A DNA stretch of 12,217 nt, taken from Bacillota bacterium. Lineage in GTDB: Bacteria; Bacillota; Clostridia; Lachnospirales; Lachnospiraceae. This document shows positions 6,468 to 12,217 of this stretch, in pieces; position 1 is the stretch's first letter; each line of letters starts with the position of its first letter. The notes below the pieces were generated by a model. That model worked only from the letters and a program-made list of their open reading frames with translations. It was not told where the DNA came from and did not search any database. The position numbers were made by a program, and so were the translations under genes. Location: NCBI GenBank assembly GCA_023419655.1, contig JAEZXP010000096.1:1-12217 (forward strand). The letters run 5' to 3'.

Positions 6468-6512
6468 CTAATTATAGTATATGAATTGAATATTATATAC
6501 TATATATGTGGT
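6465..6512 (+). promoter_or_regulatory. Two NrdR-box-like sites 32 bp apart
   Basis: Against the general NrdR-box pattern acaCwAtATaTwGtgt as I recall it, 6465-6480 matches 11 of 16 positions and 6497-6512 matches 12 of 16. The offset is 32 bp, about three helical turns, the spacing known for paired NrdR boxes. They overlap the -10 and the start region of the nrdR promoter, which fits autorepression. AT-rich DNA makes partial matches easy, so confidence is moderate. Confidence 0.45.
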
Positions 6513-6537
6513 AGAACATATTGGGAGGATTTTTACT

Positions 6538-6987
6538 ATGAAATGTCCGTTTTGCAACAAGGAGAACACCCGGGTTATTGATTCAAGGCCTGCCGACGAT
6601 AATAATTCTATCCGTAGAAGAAGACAGTGTGACGATTGCCATCGAAGATTTACTACATATGAAAAAATCGAGTCCATCCCTCTTGTCGTTATTAAGAAGG
6701 ATAACAACCGTGAACCATATGATCGTGCAAAAATTGAATCCGGTGTATTCCGTTCATGTCATAAACGGCCAATATCCATTGACCAGATTACAGCCTTAGT
6801 TGATGAGGTAGAGACAGCTATTTTTAACAAAGAGGAAAAGGAAATACCAAGCAGCGTAATTGGTGAAATCCTTATGGATAAATTAAAAGAGCTTGACCCT
6901 GTCGCATATGTACGGTTTGCTTCTGTTTACCGCGAATTCAAGGATGTTAATACATTTATGAATGAGCTTAAGAAGATACTTAATTAA
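6538..6987 (+). CDS. nrdR: Transcriptional repressor NrdR
   Basis: Nucleotide-sensing repressor of ribonucleotide reductase genes, 149 residues, normal length. The N-terminal zinc ribbon is C3-x2-C6 and C31-x2-C34 (MKCPFCNKENTRV, RQCDDCHRRF), with the conserved VIDSRP and IRRRRQC segments. The ATP-cone domain spans about 46-136 and includes VVIKKD, REPYDRAKIESGV, and DPVAYVRFASVYREFKD near its end, the family hallmark. ATG 6538 is chosen over an in-frame GTG at 6508 because the product then starts MKCPFC as in the family and GGGAGG (6523-6528) is nine bases upstream. It has its own promoter and two box-like sites. No nrd gene is present in the window. Confidence 0.97.
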   Translation: MKCPFCNKENTRVIDSRPADDNNSIRRRRQCDDCHRRFTTYEKIESIPLVVIKKDNNREPYDRAKIESGVFRSCHKRPISIDQITALVDEVETAIFNKEEKEIPSSVIGEILMDKLKELDPVAYVRFASVYREFKDVNTFMNELKKILN

Positions 6988-7022
6988 TTGCTAGTTATTA
7001 TCCCCATACCGATTATATATAG

Positions 7023-7056
7023 GACTGCCTAAGGTGGAAAATCACCTTGGGCAGTC
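7023..7056. terminator. Strong hairpin between convergent nrdR and the DUF3298-like gene
   Basis: Fourteen-base arms (7023-7036 GACTGCCTAAGGTG, 7043-7056 CACCTTGGGCAGTC) pair with one U-G in plus-strand RNA around a 6-nt loop. It lies between the nrdR stop (6987) and the end of the convergent gene (7071). Tails are poor in U on both strands, but position and strength suit a bidirectional terminator. Confidence 0.7.
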
Positions 7057-7070
7057 TGCGTTTAATCCGC

Positions 7071-7727
7071 TTATCGTGGACCTTCATATTCCACATGGTC
7101 TCCAATATAATGGGGAACCGATATACTGATACCTATTCTATCCGGTGTCAGATAGCTGTAAATCTCCAGGTAATTGTCATGGCCGATAATGTCAGCTGCC
7201 TGAAATCCCATCCACAATATCTCTTTTCCAAGCCCTGCGATATAATCATTAACAGCTTGGGAATACTCTTCATAATTATCATAGTCCTTATTATCTACTA
7301 TCTCCCAGGACGTAAAACTATCGACCAATGCTTGATTCACATCCGTAATATCAGATAATCTCAAGCGCCTGTCATTTTTCATATCAATGTTCGTTGTATA
7401 AACCAATTGGGTCGGATAAGCCGCATAGGGACTAAAAAAATCCGCCTTATAAAAAATACTGAGGTAGTTTTTATCATTTAGCTTTATCTCATAATTTATC
7501 CTTAGATTATCCGGTAAGAATATCTCCTGTTCTCCGGGAGGCGATGTAAAGGTATAGGCAGAATATATCTTCAGGATTTTATTCATATCTTCCCGTATTA
7601 TATTGTTCCATCTATCCAGCTTTCCGCTATCCGCTCCGGAAACAATACGGGGGTAGGATGCGTATGTTCCTCCCTGATGAAATACAACCTCTTCTATTTT
7701 GAATCCTTCATTATTCATGCTCTCCAT
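7071..7727 (-). CDS. DUF3298/RsiV-like domain protein, no signal peptide
   Basis: 218 residues from ATG 7727. The layout resembles the DUF4163-DUF3298 module of RsiV and PdaC: an N-terminal YPRIVSG...LDRWNNIIREDMNKI helix segment, a central NDKYLSI-like strand (NDKNYLSIFYKADF), then YPTQLVYTTNIDMKNDRRLRLSDI (a D-x-L-LSD-type signature), and a C-terminal YLTPDRIGISISVPHYIGDHVEY strand pair. Known members are membrane-anchored or secreted, but here no hydrophobic N-terminus is visible and the usual GGAH-like stretch is replaced by PYAAYP. The ORF can extend to TTG 7742; ATG 7727 is preferred because AAAGG precedes it by 7 nt. A better ATG with a signal sequence is not found upstream, where the frame closes at 7784. 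It is co-oriented with the alcohol dehydrogenase gene 112 nt upstream. Function unknown; domain assignment is by pattern recognition only. Confidence 0.65.
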   Translation of the reverse strand: MESMNNEGFKIEEVVFHQGGTYASYPRIVSGADSGKLDRWNNIIREDMNKILKIYSAYTFTSPPGEQEIFLPDNLRINYEIKLNDKNYLSIFYKADFFSPYAAYPTQLVYTTNIDMKNDRRLRLSDITDVNQALVDSFTSWEIVDNKDYDNYEEYSQAVNDYIAGLGKEILWMGFQAADIIGHDNYLEIYSYLTPDRIGISISVPHYIGDHVEYEGPR

Positions 7728-7839
7728 TATCAAGCCTTTCAAAATCTTTTCTTGATAAAAGGATACGTTGCAATACAGATTTTATGTCTCATACTATAGT
7801 CGGAATAAAATTTCGGCAAAAATATCTATGGCAAATCGA

Positions 7840-9012
7840 TTATTCAGCCAGACGGTAAATATTAAGGATATCTTCCTTATTCAAAGGTATATAGGACAGA
7901 ATCTCTTTCTTTCCTCCGTCGGTAGTCATATCTGCGACTTTCTCATAGTCCGAAGGATTAATCCCGAGTTCACCCATCGTCGTAGGCATTCCTATCTTTC
8001 TAAAATATTCCGTCATCGCCTGGATCCCTTTAAGAGCCGTCTTTTGGGGATGCTCATGCTCCATCTCTATGCCCCATACACGGTTGGCAAACTGGCTGAA
8101 TTTTCGGATATCATGATGATAGACATATTTTGCCCATGCCGGAAACAGAACAGATAAGCCGGCACCATGAGCCACATCAAACAGACCGCTGAAATCATGC
8201 TCCAGCTTATGAACCGGAAACAGCATATTCTTCCCACAGCCTGTTAAGCCGTTATGAGAAAGGCTTGAAGCCCACATAAGGGTGGCTCTGGCCTCATAAT
8301 TATCCGGCTCATCGATTGCCACCAATCCGGCATTTTTAACTGCCACCATTAAGCCTTCTGCGATTCTGTCCGTTAAATCATTATCCTCCTCGACAGTAAA
8401 ATACCGCTCAAACGTATGCATAAAGGTATCAACAATACCGCAGCCGGTCTGGTAATTTGAAACGGTAAATGTATTCTCCGGATTAAGGAACGCAACCACA
8501 GGACGGAGTAAATCATCATTTAAAGAACGCTTCAGATGGTTCTCAGGATTTGTAACCACATGGGAATTACTCATTTCACTTCCCGCTGCTGCTAAAGTAA
8601 GGACAACGCCCACCGGATATTTTCTGGCCGGTTTAATCTGGTTCATTATCATATCCCAGGGGTCCATCCCATTGGCAATTCCCATCCCGATACTTTTAGC
8701 GGAATCCACAACACTTCCTCCACCGATTGCCAATATGAAATCCACCGCTTCCTTCTTGGCAAACTCAATACCTTTTCGGATTAAATCAATCCTGGGATTG
8801 GCTTCTACACCGCCAAGTTCGGCAAAATCGATTCCCTCACTTCTCAAATTCTCTCTAATCTTATCCAGCAGACCGGATTTTTCGGCACTGCCGGTACCAT
8901 AATGAAGGAGTACCTTCGAGCAGCCGTATTCCTTTAAAGCCTTACCGATTTTATCATCAGAATCCCTGCCAAAGTAAACCTTTGTCGGTGTAAAATATTC
9001 AAAATTAAGCAT
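7840..9012 (-). CDS. Iron-containing alcohol dehydrogenase (butanol dehydrogenase/YqhD-like)
   Basis: Cytosolic type III alcohol dehydrogenase, reducing aldehydes to alcohols with NAD(P)H, 390 residues (YqhD is 387). The N-terminal Rossmann-like domain has the GGGS nucleotide motif (97-100) followed by VVDSAK. Metal ligands are visible in family positions: D195 and H199 (GIVDTFMHTFE), H268 (PVHKLEHD) and H282 (DVAHGAGL). The segment HYGTGS at 37-42 has Gly rather than Asp at position 39, which suggests NADPH preference, an inference from related enzymes. ATG 9012 is chosen because GGAGG lies 5 nt upstream and MLNFEYFTPTKVYFG is the family N-terminus; the ORF can be read 19 codons further but through a hairpin leader. 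It is 105 nt downstream of aconitase on the same strand. A role in fermentative redox balance is likely; the aldehyde substrate cannot be told. Confidence 0.95.
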   Translation of the reverse strand: MLNFEYFTPTKVYFGRDSDDKIGKALKEYGCSKVLLHYGTGSAEKSGLLDKIRENLRSEGIDFAELGGVEANPRIDLIRKGIEFAKKEAVDFILAIGGGSVVDSAKSIGMGIANGMDPWDMIMNQIKPARKYPVGVVLTLAAAGSEMSNSHVVTNPENHLKRSLNDDLLRPVVAFLNPENTFTVSNYQTGCGIVDTFMHTFERYFTVEEDNDLTDRIAEGLMVAVKNAGLVAIDEPDNYEARATLMWASSLSHNGLTGCGKNMLFPVHKLEHDFSGLFDVAHGAGLSVLFPAWAKYVYHHDIRKFSQFANRVWGIEMEHEHPQKTALKGIQAMTEYFRKIGMPTTMGELGINPSDYEKVADMTTDGGKKEILSYIPLNKEDILNIYRLAE

Positions 9013-9025
9013 ATTAACCTCCATC

Positions 9026-9041
9026 TGCCGCTTCAGCGGCA
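9026..9041 (-). other. GC-rich hairpin just upstream of the dehydrogenase ribosome site
   Basis: TGCCGC (9041-9036 on the minus strand) pairs perfectly with GCGGCA around a TGAA loop. The hairpin ends 3 nt before the GGAGG (9022-9018), close enough to influence ribosome loading, or to act as a processing site between aconitase and dehydrogenase. Confidence 0.5.
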
Positions 9042-9043
9042 TA

Positions 9044-9071
9044 TAAATACTGAACGAAAAGCAATTCACAA
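9044..9071 (-). promoter_or_regulatory. Weak candidate promoter for the alcohol dehydrogenase gene
   Basis: TTGTGA (9071-9066), a 16-bp spacer and TATTTA (9049-9044) on the minus strand. Each hexamer matches consensus at only four positions. No clear terminator follows aconitase, so read-through from the aconitase promoter is an alternative. Confidence 0.3.
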
Positions 9072-9117
9072 ACTATCAAAACAGTATATCTTGAAAAGTT
9101 TTTATCCGTCTGATTTG

Positions 9118-11943
9118 TTAACGCTCCATCTTCCGGCGCAGTACCATCGGCAGGATTCCGCCGTGCCTGTAATATTCCACATCTACTACGGAATCAAAGC
9201 GTATCTTCGCTTTAAAGCGGATAGCCGTTCCATCCTTTGAAGCAGCAATTATATCGGCAAAATCACCGGGCTTAACATTATCCCCAAGCTTTATATCGAT
9301 TGTCTCTTCACCGGTGAGCCCCAGGCTTTCAGCAGATTGTCCGTCTATATATTGTAATGGCAGTACACCCATCATAACAAGATTCGAACGATGAATTCGT
9401 TCATAGCTTTCTGCAATTACGGCTTTCACTCCGAGAAGACTTGGACCCTTTGCTGCCCAGTCCCTGGAAGAGCCCATACCATAATCCCTTCCCGCCAGTA
9501 CCACAAGGCCCGTTTCCTGCTCCTTATATTTCATGCAGGCATCATAGATTGACATTACCTCTCCTGTCGGCCAATAAGTCGTAAAGCCGCCCTCCGTACC
9601 GGGAGCAATCCTGTTACGGATACGGATATTGGCAAAGGTTCCCCGCATCATCACCTCATGATTTCCTCGCCTTGAGCCATAGGTATTGAATTCCTTCGGC
9701 TCCAAACCACGCTCCATAAGATACCTGCCTGCGGGAGTATTCTTTCCAATTGCTCCTGCCGGGGAAATATGGTCCGTTGTTACCGAATCACCAAAACTTG
9801 CAATAACCCTAAGCTCCTTTAAGGGCTTCATCTCACCGATTTCCATGGACAGGTCCGTGAAAAACGAAGGATTTCGGATATAGGTTGATTCTTCATTAAA
9901 TTCGTATAAGCTTCCCTCATTTATCTTAATATCATTCCACAGCGGATTGTTATCATATACAACACTGTATTCTCTCTTAAACAGCTCCGGTTTGACATTC
10001 TCCAAGACAGCATTCTGTATCTCTTCTGAGGACGGCCAGATATCCTTCAGATATACTTTTCCACCATCAAAGTCCAATCCAAGCGCATCATTTACGAGGT
10101 CTATATCCGTCGTTCCTGCCAAAGCATATGCAACCACCAAAGGAGGGGATGCCAGATAATTGGCTTTTACTAACGGATGGATTCTTCCTTCAAAATTCCT
10201 GTTACCGGACAATACAGATGCTACCAAAAGATTATTATCATGAATCGCTGCCGTAATCTCCGGAAGCAGCGGCCCTGAATTACCAATACAGGTGGTGCAT
10301 CCATAGCCTACGACATGAAAACCTAATGCATCAAGATACGGCAAAAGTCCTGCCGCCTCCAGATAGTCCGTGACAACCTTTGAGCCGGGGGCAAGGGAGG
10401 TCTTTACATAAGCCGGAACACGTAACCCCTTCTCCACAGCCTTTTTAGCTAATAATCCGGCACCCAGCATAACGGAAGGGTTCGAGGTATTCGTACAGGA
10501 TGTTATGGCTGCTATAACTACCGCACCGGTTCTCATCCTATCCTGTCTGCCGTCGGGCAGCATGATTTTTACTTCCTTATCAAACTCTTCTTTATTCAAA
10601 CCATGGCCCTGGTTGCCTAAAGGAGCCGTTATACTGGTTCTGAATGCCTCCTGCATCTTTCCCAGCAAAATCAAATCCTGGGGACGCTTTGGCCCCGAAA
10701 GAGCTGTCTCCACGGTTGCCAAATCCAGCTCTATAATCTCTGTATATACCGGCTCAGGAAGGCCCTTCTCATAGAACATATCATTGGCTTTAAGGTAGCT
10801 CCTTACCAAATCTACATGCTCCTTATCTCTTCCTGTCAAAAGCATATATTCCAGCGTCTCTTCATCCACCGGAAAGAAACCGCAGGTAGCTCCGTATTCC
10901 GGAGACATATTGGCAATGGTCGCCCTGTCTGCCAGACTAAGTGCATGGAGGCCATCACCAAAATATTCTACGAACTTACCTACCACTCCCGTGTCTCTAA
11001 GAAGCTTCGTTATCCGCAGTGCCAGGTCCGTTGCCGTAGCTGCCGCTCGGAGCCTGCCTGTCAAACGAACCCCTATAACCTCCGGCACAGGAAAATAGGA
11101 GGGCTGTCCCAGCATCCCTGCCTCGGCTTCAATGCCTCCAACTCCCCAGCCAAGAACCCCAAGTCCGTTAATCATCGTGGTATGGGAATCGGTGCCTACC
11201 AGAGTATCCGGATAAAGAGTCTCCCTATCCTCTGCCTTACCCCGGATAACCACCTTTGCTAAATATTCCAGATTCACCTGATGAACAATTCCCGTAGAAG
11301 GCGGAACCACACTAAAGTTATCAAACGCCTTCTGCGCCCAGTTAAGAAACTGATATCGTTCCTCATTTCTTTCAAACTCCCGCTTAACATTCTCTTTAAG
11401 CGCTTCCGGCATTCCATAGTAGTCCACCTGAACAGAATGGTCTATAACCAGGTCAACCGGAACCTCCGGATTGATTCTCTCTATCATCTCTGCAATATCC
11501 GCTGTGTCCGATTTTTCCGAAACCTCTTTCATTGCATTTTTTTCAACAGAAGATTTCATCGCAGTCTCTGCCATGAAGGATTTTATTGCGGTCTTTGCAA
11601 TAAGTGATTTCATCGCAGTCTCTGCGATGAAATTGCGCATAGAAGCCAAATCCAACACGGACGGCACTCCGGTAAAGTCTTGCAGGATAACCCTTGCCGG
11701 TTTAAAAGGAACCTCTCCCTGTCCTCCCCTATGCTCTGTCCAGCTTGCCAAATCTCTGATATGTTCATCGGTAATCGCTACCCCATCCCATTGCCTGACA
11801 ACCGATTCCAATAACACCTTGATGGAATACGGCAGATGCTTTATATCATATCCATATTCCTCCAGGGATTTCAGATGATAATATTCATAGTTCTTTTCCT
11901 GTATCGTAAGATGCTTCCTGACATTCTCTTTAAATGCTTTCAT
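9118..11943 (-). CDS. acnA: Aconitate hydratase (AcnA/CitB type) with a repeat-encoded insertion
   Basis: Isomerises citrate and isocitrate through cis-aconitate in the cytosol, feeding 2-oxoglutarate and glutamate synthesis. It has 941 residues against about 900-910 for the usual enzyme. The catalytic core includes LQDFTGVP (88-94 region), VDLVIDHSVQVD (163-174), VGTDSHTT (249-256) and the [4Fe-4S] ligands C483 (TSCTNTS), C549 and C552 (GYGCTTCIG). The swivel domain has GDSVTTDHISPAG (718-730), GSRRGNHEVMMRGTFANIR and AGRDYGMGSSRDWAAKGP. All active-site motifs I can recognise are intact, so the enzyme is probably functional. The anomaly is 53 residues (104-156) between DLASMR and INPEVPVD where B. 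subtilis CitB has about 12, encoded largely by 27-bp repeats. ATG 11943 is chosen because AAAGG is 8 nt upstream; GTG 11952 and ATG 11949 are too close to it. It has its own promoter. Confidence 0.97.
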   Translation of the reverse strand: MKAFKENVRKHLTIQEKNYEYYHLKSLEEYGYDIKHLPYSIKVLLESVVRQWDGVAITDEHIRDLASWTEHRGGQGEVPFKPARVILQDFTGVPSVLDLASMRNFIAETAMKSLIAKTAIKSFMAETAMKSSVEKNAMKEVSEKSDTADIAEMIERINPEVPVDLVIDHSVQVDYYGMPEALKENVKREFERNEERYQFLNWAQKAFDNFSVVPPSTGIVHQVNLEYLAKVVIRGKAEDRETLYPDTLVGTDSHTTMINGLGVLGWGVGGIEAEAGMLGQPSYFPVPEVIGVRLTGRLRAAATATDLALRITKLLRDTGVVGKFVEYFGDGLHALSLADRATIANMSPEYGATCGFFPVDEETLEYMLLTGRDKEHVDLVRSYLKANDMFYEKGLPEPVYTEIIELDLATVETALSGPKRPQDLILLGKMQEAFRTSITAPLGNQGHGLNKEEFDKEVKIMLPDGRQDRMRTGAVVIAAITSCTNTSNPSVMLGAGLLAKKAVEKGLRVPAYVKTSLAPGSKVVTDYLEAAGLLPYLDALGFHVVGYGCTTCIGNSGPLLPEITAAIHDNNLLVASVLSGNRNFEGRIHPLVKANYLASPPLVVAYALAGTTDIDLVNDALGLDFDGGKVYLKDIWPSSEEIQNAVLENVKPELFKREYSVVYDNNPLWNDIKINEGSLYEFNEESTYIRNPSFFTDLSMEIGEMKPLKELRVIASFGDSVTTDHISPAGAIGKNTPAGRYLMERGLEPKEFNTYGSRRGNHEVMMRGTFANIRIRNRIAPGTEGGFTTYWPTGEVMSIYDACMKYKEQETGLVVLAGRDYGMGSSRDWAAKGPSLLGVKAVIAESYERIHRSNLVMMGVLPLQYIDGQSAESLGLTGEETIDIKLGDNVKPGDFADIIAASKDGTAIRFKAKIRFDSVVDVEYYRHGGILPMVLRRKMER
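11524..11632 (-). repeat. In-frame 27-bp palindromic tandem repeats inside acnA
   Basis: Three full codon-phased 27-bp units (11551-11577, 11578-11604, 11605-11631) and one degenerate unit (11524-11550). In protein they read FMAETAMKS, LIAKTAIKS, FIAETAMKS and SVEKNAMKE. The first and third differ at only a couple of positions. Each can fold: the third has perfect 11-bp arms (11608-11618 with 11622-11632) and a 3-nt loop, the first nine pairs plus a wobble, and the second a 7-bp Watson-Crick stem (11583-11589 with 11597-11603). Coding phase is preserved and no stop is introduced. Confidence 0.85.
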
Positions 11944-12038
11944 CGTCATCACCTTTGCTTTCTAACCGCTTAATTTATGTTATCCAGTACTCTGTACCCT
12001 TTAAAACATGCATCCTTCTTTTATATTGGTTGTCTACT

Positions 12039-12067
12039 ATCATACACGAATATGGCCTTATTGCCAA
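12039..12067 (-). promoter_or_regulatory. Sigma-A promoter of acnA
   Basis: On the minus strand TTGGCA (12067-12062), a 17-bp spacer and TATGAT (12044-12039), each five of six to consensus. The start would be near 12032, giving a leader of about 90 nt. The leader contains a small dyad, GTAC-AGA-GTAC (11988-11998), of unknown meaning. Confidence 0.75.
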
Positions 12068-12088
12068 GTGCCCTTGACGATTTCATAG

Positions 12089-12114
12089 AAAAAGCCCGTA
12101 CAATTGTAACGGGC
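12089..12114 (-). terminator. Rho-independent terminator of a minus-strand gene entering from the right
   Basis: On the minus strand GCCCGT (12114-12109) pairs with ACGGGC (12099-12094) around a 9-nt loop, followed directly by TTTTTC. Direction and U-tract indicate that it ends a transcription unit upstream of acnA whose coding sequence lies at or beyond the right edge. Confidence 0.75.
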
Positions 12115-12217
12115 CTCTTTAATATTAAAGTTCACCTATTCGATACTATCTTTACATTACAGAAAATCCTCTGGCTATAGCTTCTCCGGGCCTCCCCCTG
12201 ATTCTGCCACATAGAAC
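12115..12217 (-). other. Right-edge remnant, coding status unclear
   Basis: All three minus frames are open at the edge and close at 12175-12177, 12152-12154 and 12134-12136. One may be the C-terminus of the gene ended by the terminator at 12089-12114. The tails are too short to recognise a family or to choose the frame. Confidence 0.3.

Noticed and set aside
6160..6471. 103-codon plus ORF overlapping the ylmC-like gene
   Set aside because: It is the alternative frame of a recognised gene and runs through the terminator hairpin and the nrdR promoter.
6508..6537. GTG start giving nrdR ten extra residues
   Set aside because: The extension would place the ribosome site GGGAGG inside the gene, and family proteins begin MKCPFC.
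9060..9072. Rex-like TTGTGAA half site before the alcohol dehydrogenase gene
   Set aside because: The second half of the Rex dyad (TTCACAA) is absent at the expected spacing, so there is no full operator.
10816..11262. 148-codon plus ORF opposite aconitase
   Set aside because: It lies wholly antisense to a clearly conserved aconitase region and has no ribosome site or family signature; it is a shadow of GC-richer coding DNA.
11965..12011. Possible 12-codon upstream ORF in the acnA leader
   Set aside because: The purine tract abuts its ATG with no spacing, and the peptide shows no codon run or alternative hairpins typical of attenuation.
1..12217. Mobile element, phage, CRISPR or defence system
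   Set aside because: No transposase, integrase, terminal inverted repeats, spaced direct repeats or cas-like proteins were seen on either strand.

Overview
The window looks like chromosomal DNA from a low-GC, anaerobic, probably spore-forming Firmicute of the Clostridia (Lachnospiraceae-like). This is inferred from the AT-rich intergenic DNA, strong AGGAGG-type ribosome sites, near-consensus sigma-A promoters, a YlmC/YmxH-type sporulation protein next to nrdR, and a YqhD/BDH-type fermentative alcohol dehydrogenase. I saw no mobile element, CRISPR array, tRNA or rRNA.

Left part (1-4800, minus strand): an Opp/Dpp-type ABC importer operon. It runs lipoprotein binding protein, permease B, permease C, ATPase D, and the ATPase continues off the left edge. 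A consensus promoter (4797-4768) drives it through a leader of about 210 nt that begins with a strong dyad. A long-loop stem separates the binding-protein gene from the permease genes. Divergent from the operon is an IclR-family regulator (plus strand), the obvious candidate controller. Its real N-terminus seems to start at an ATT codon behind a perfect Shine-Dalgarno.

Middle (5845-7060, plus strand): iclR terminator, an 18-bp perfect palindrome, a foldable leader, a small ylmC-like gene and nrdR. The nrdR gene has a TTGACT-17-TATAAT promoter followed by two NrdR-box-like sites 32 bp apart, as expected for autorepression of the ribonucleotide reductase repressor.

Right part (7071-12120, minus strand): aconitase, then an iron-containing alcohol dehydrogenase, then an RsiV/DUF3298-like protein, all co-oriented with gaps of about 105-112 nt. 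Aconitase has its own promoter (12067-12039). A terminator at 12089-12114 ends a minus-strand unit entering from the right edge.

The most unusual item is inside aconitase. About 41 extra residues are encoded largely by 27-bp in-frame tandem repeats, each able to form a hairpin, inserted in a segment that is short in ordinary aconitases. The hairpin arms differ between copies in a partly compensatory way, which suggests a palindromic element propagating inside a housekeeping gene. The second notable item is the apparent ATT start of the IclR regulator.
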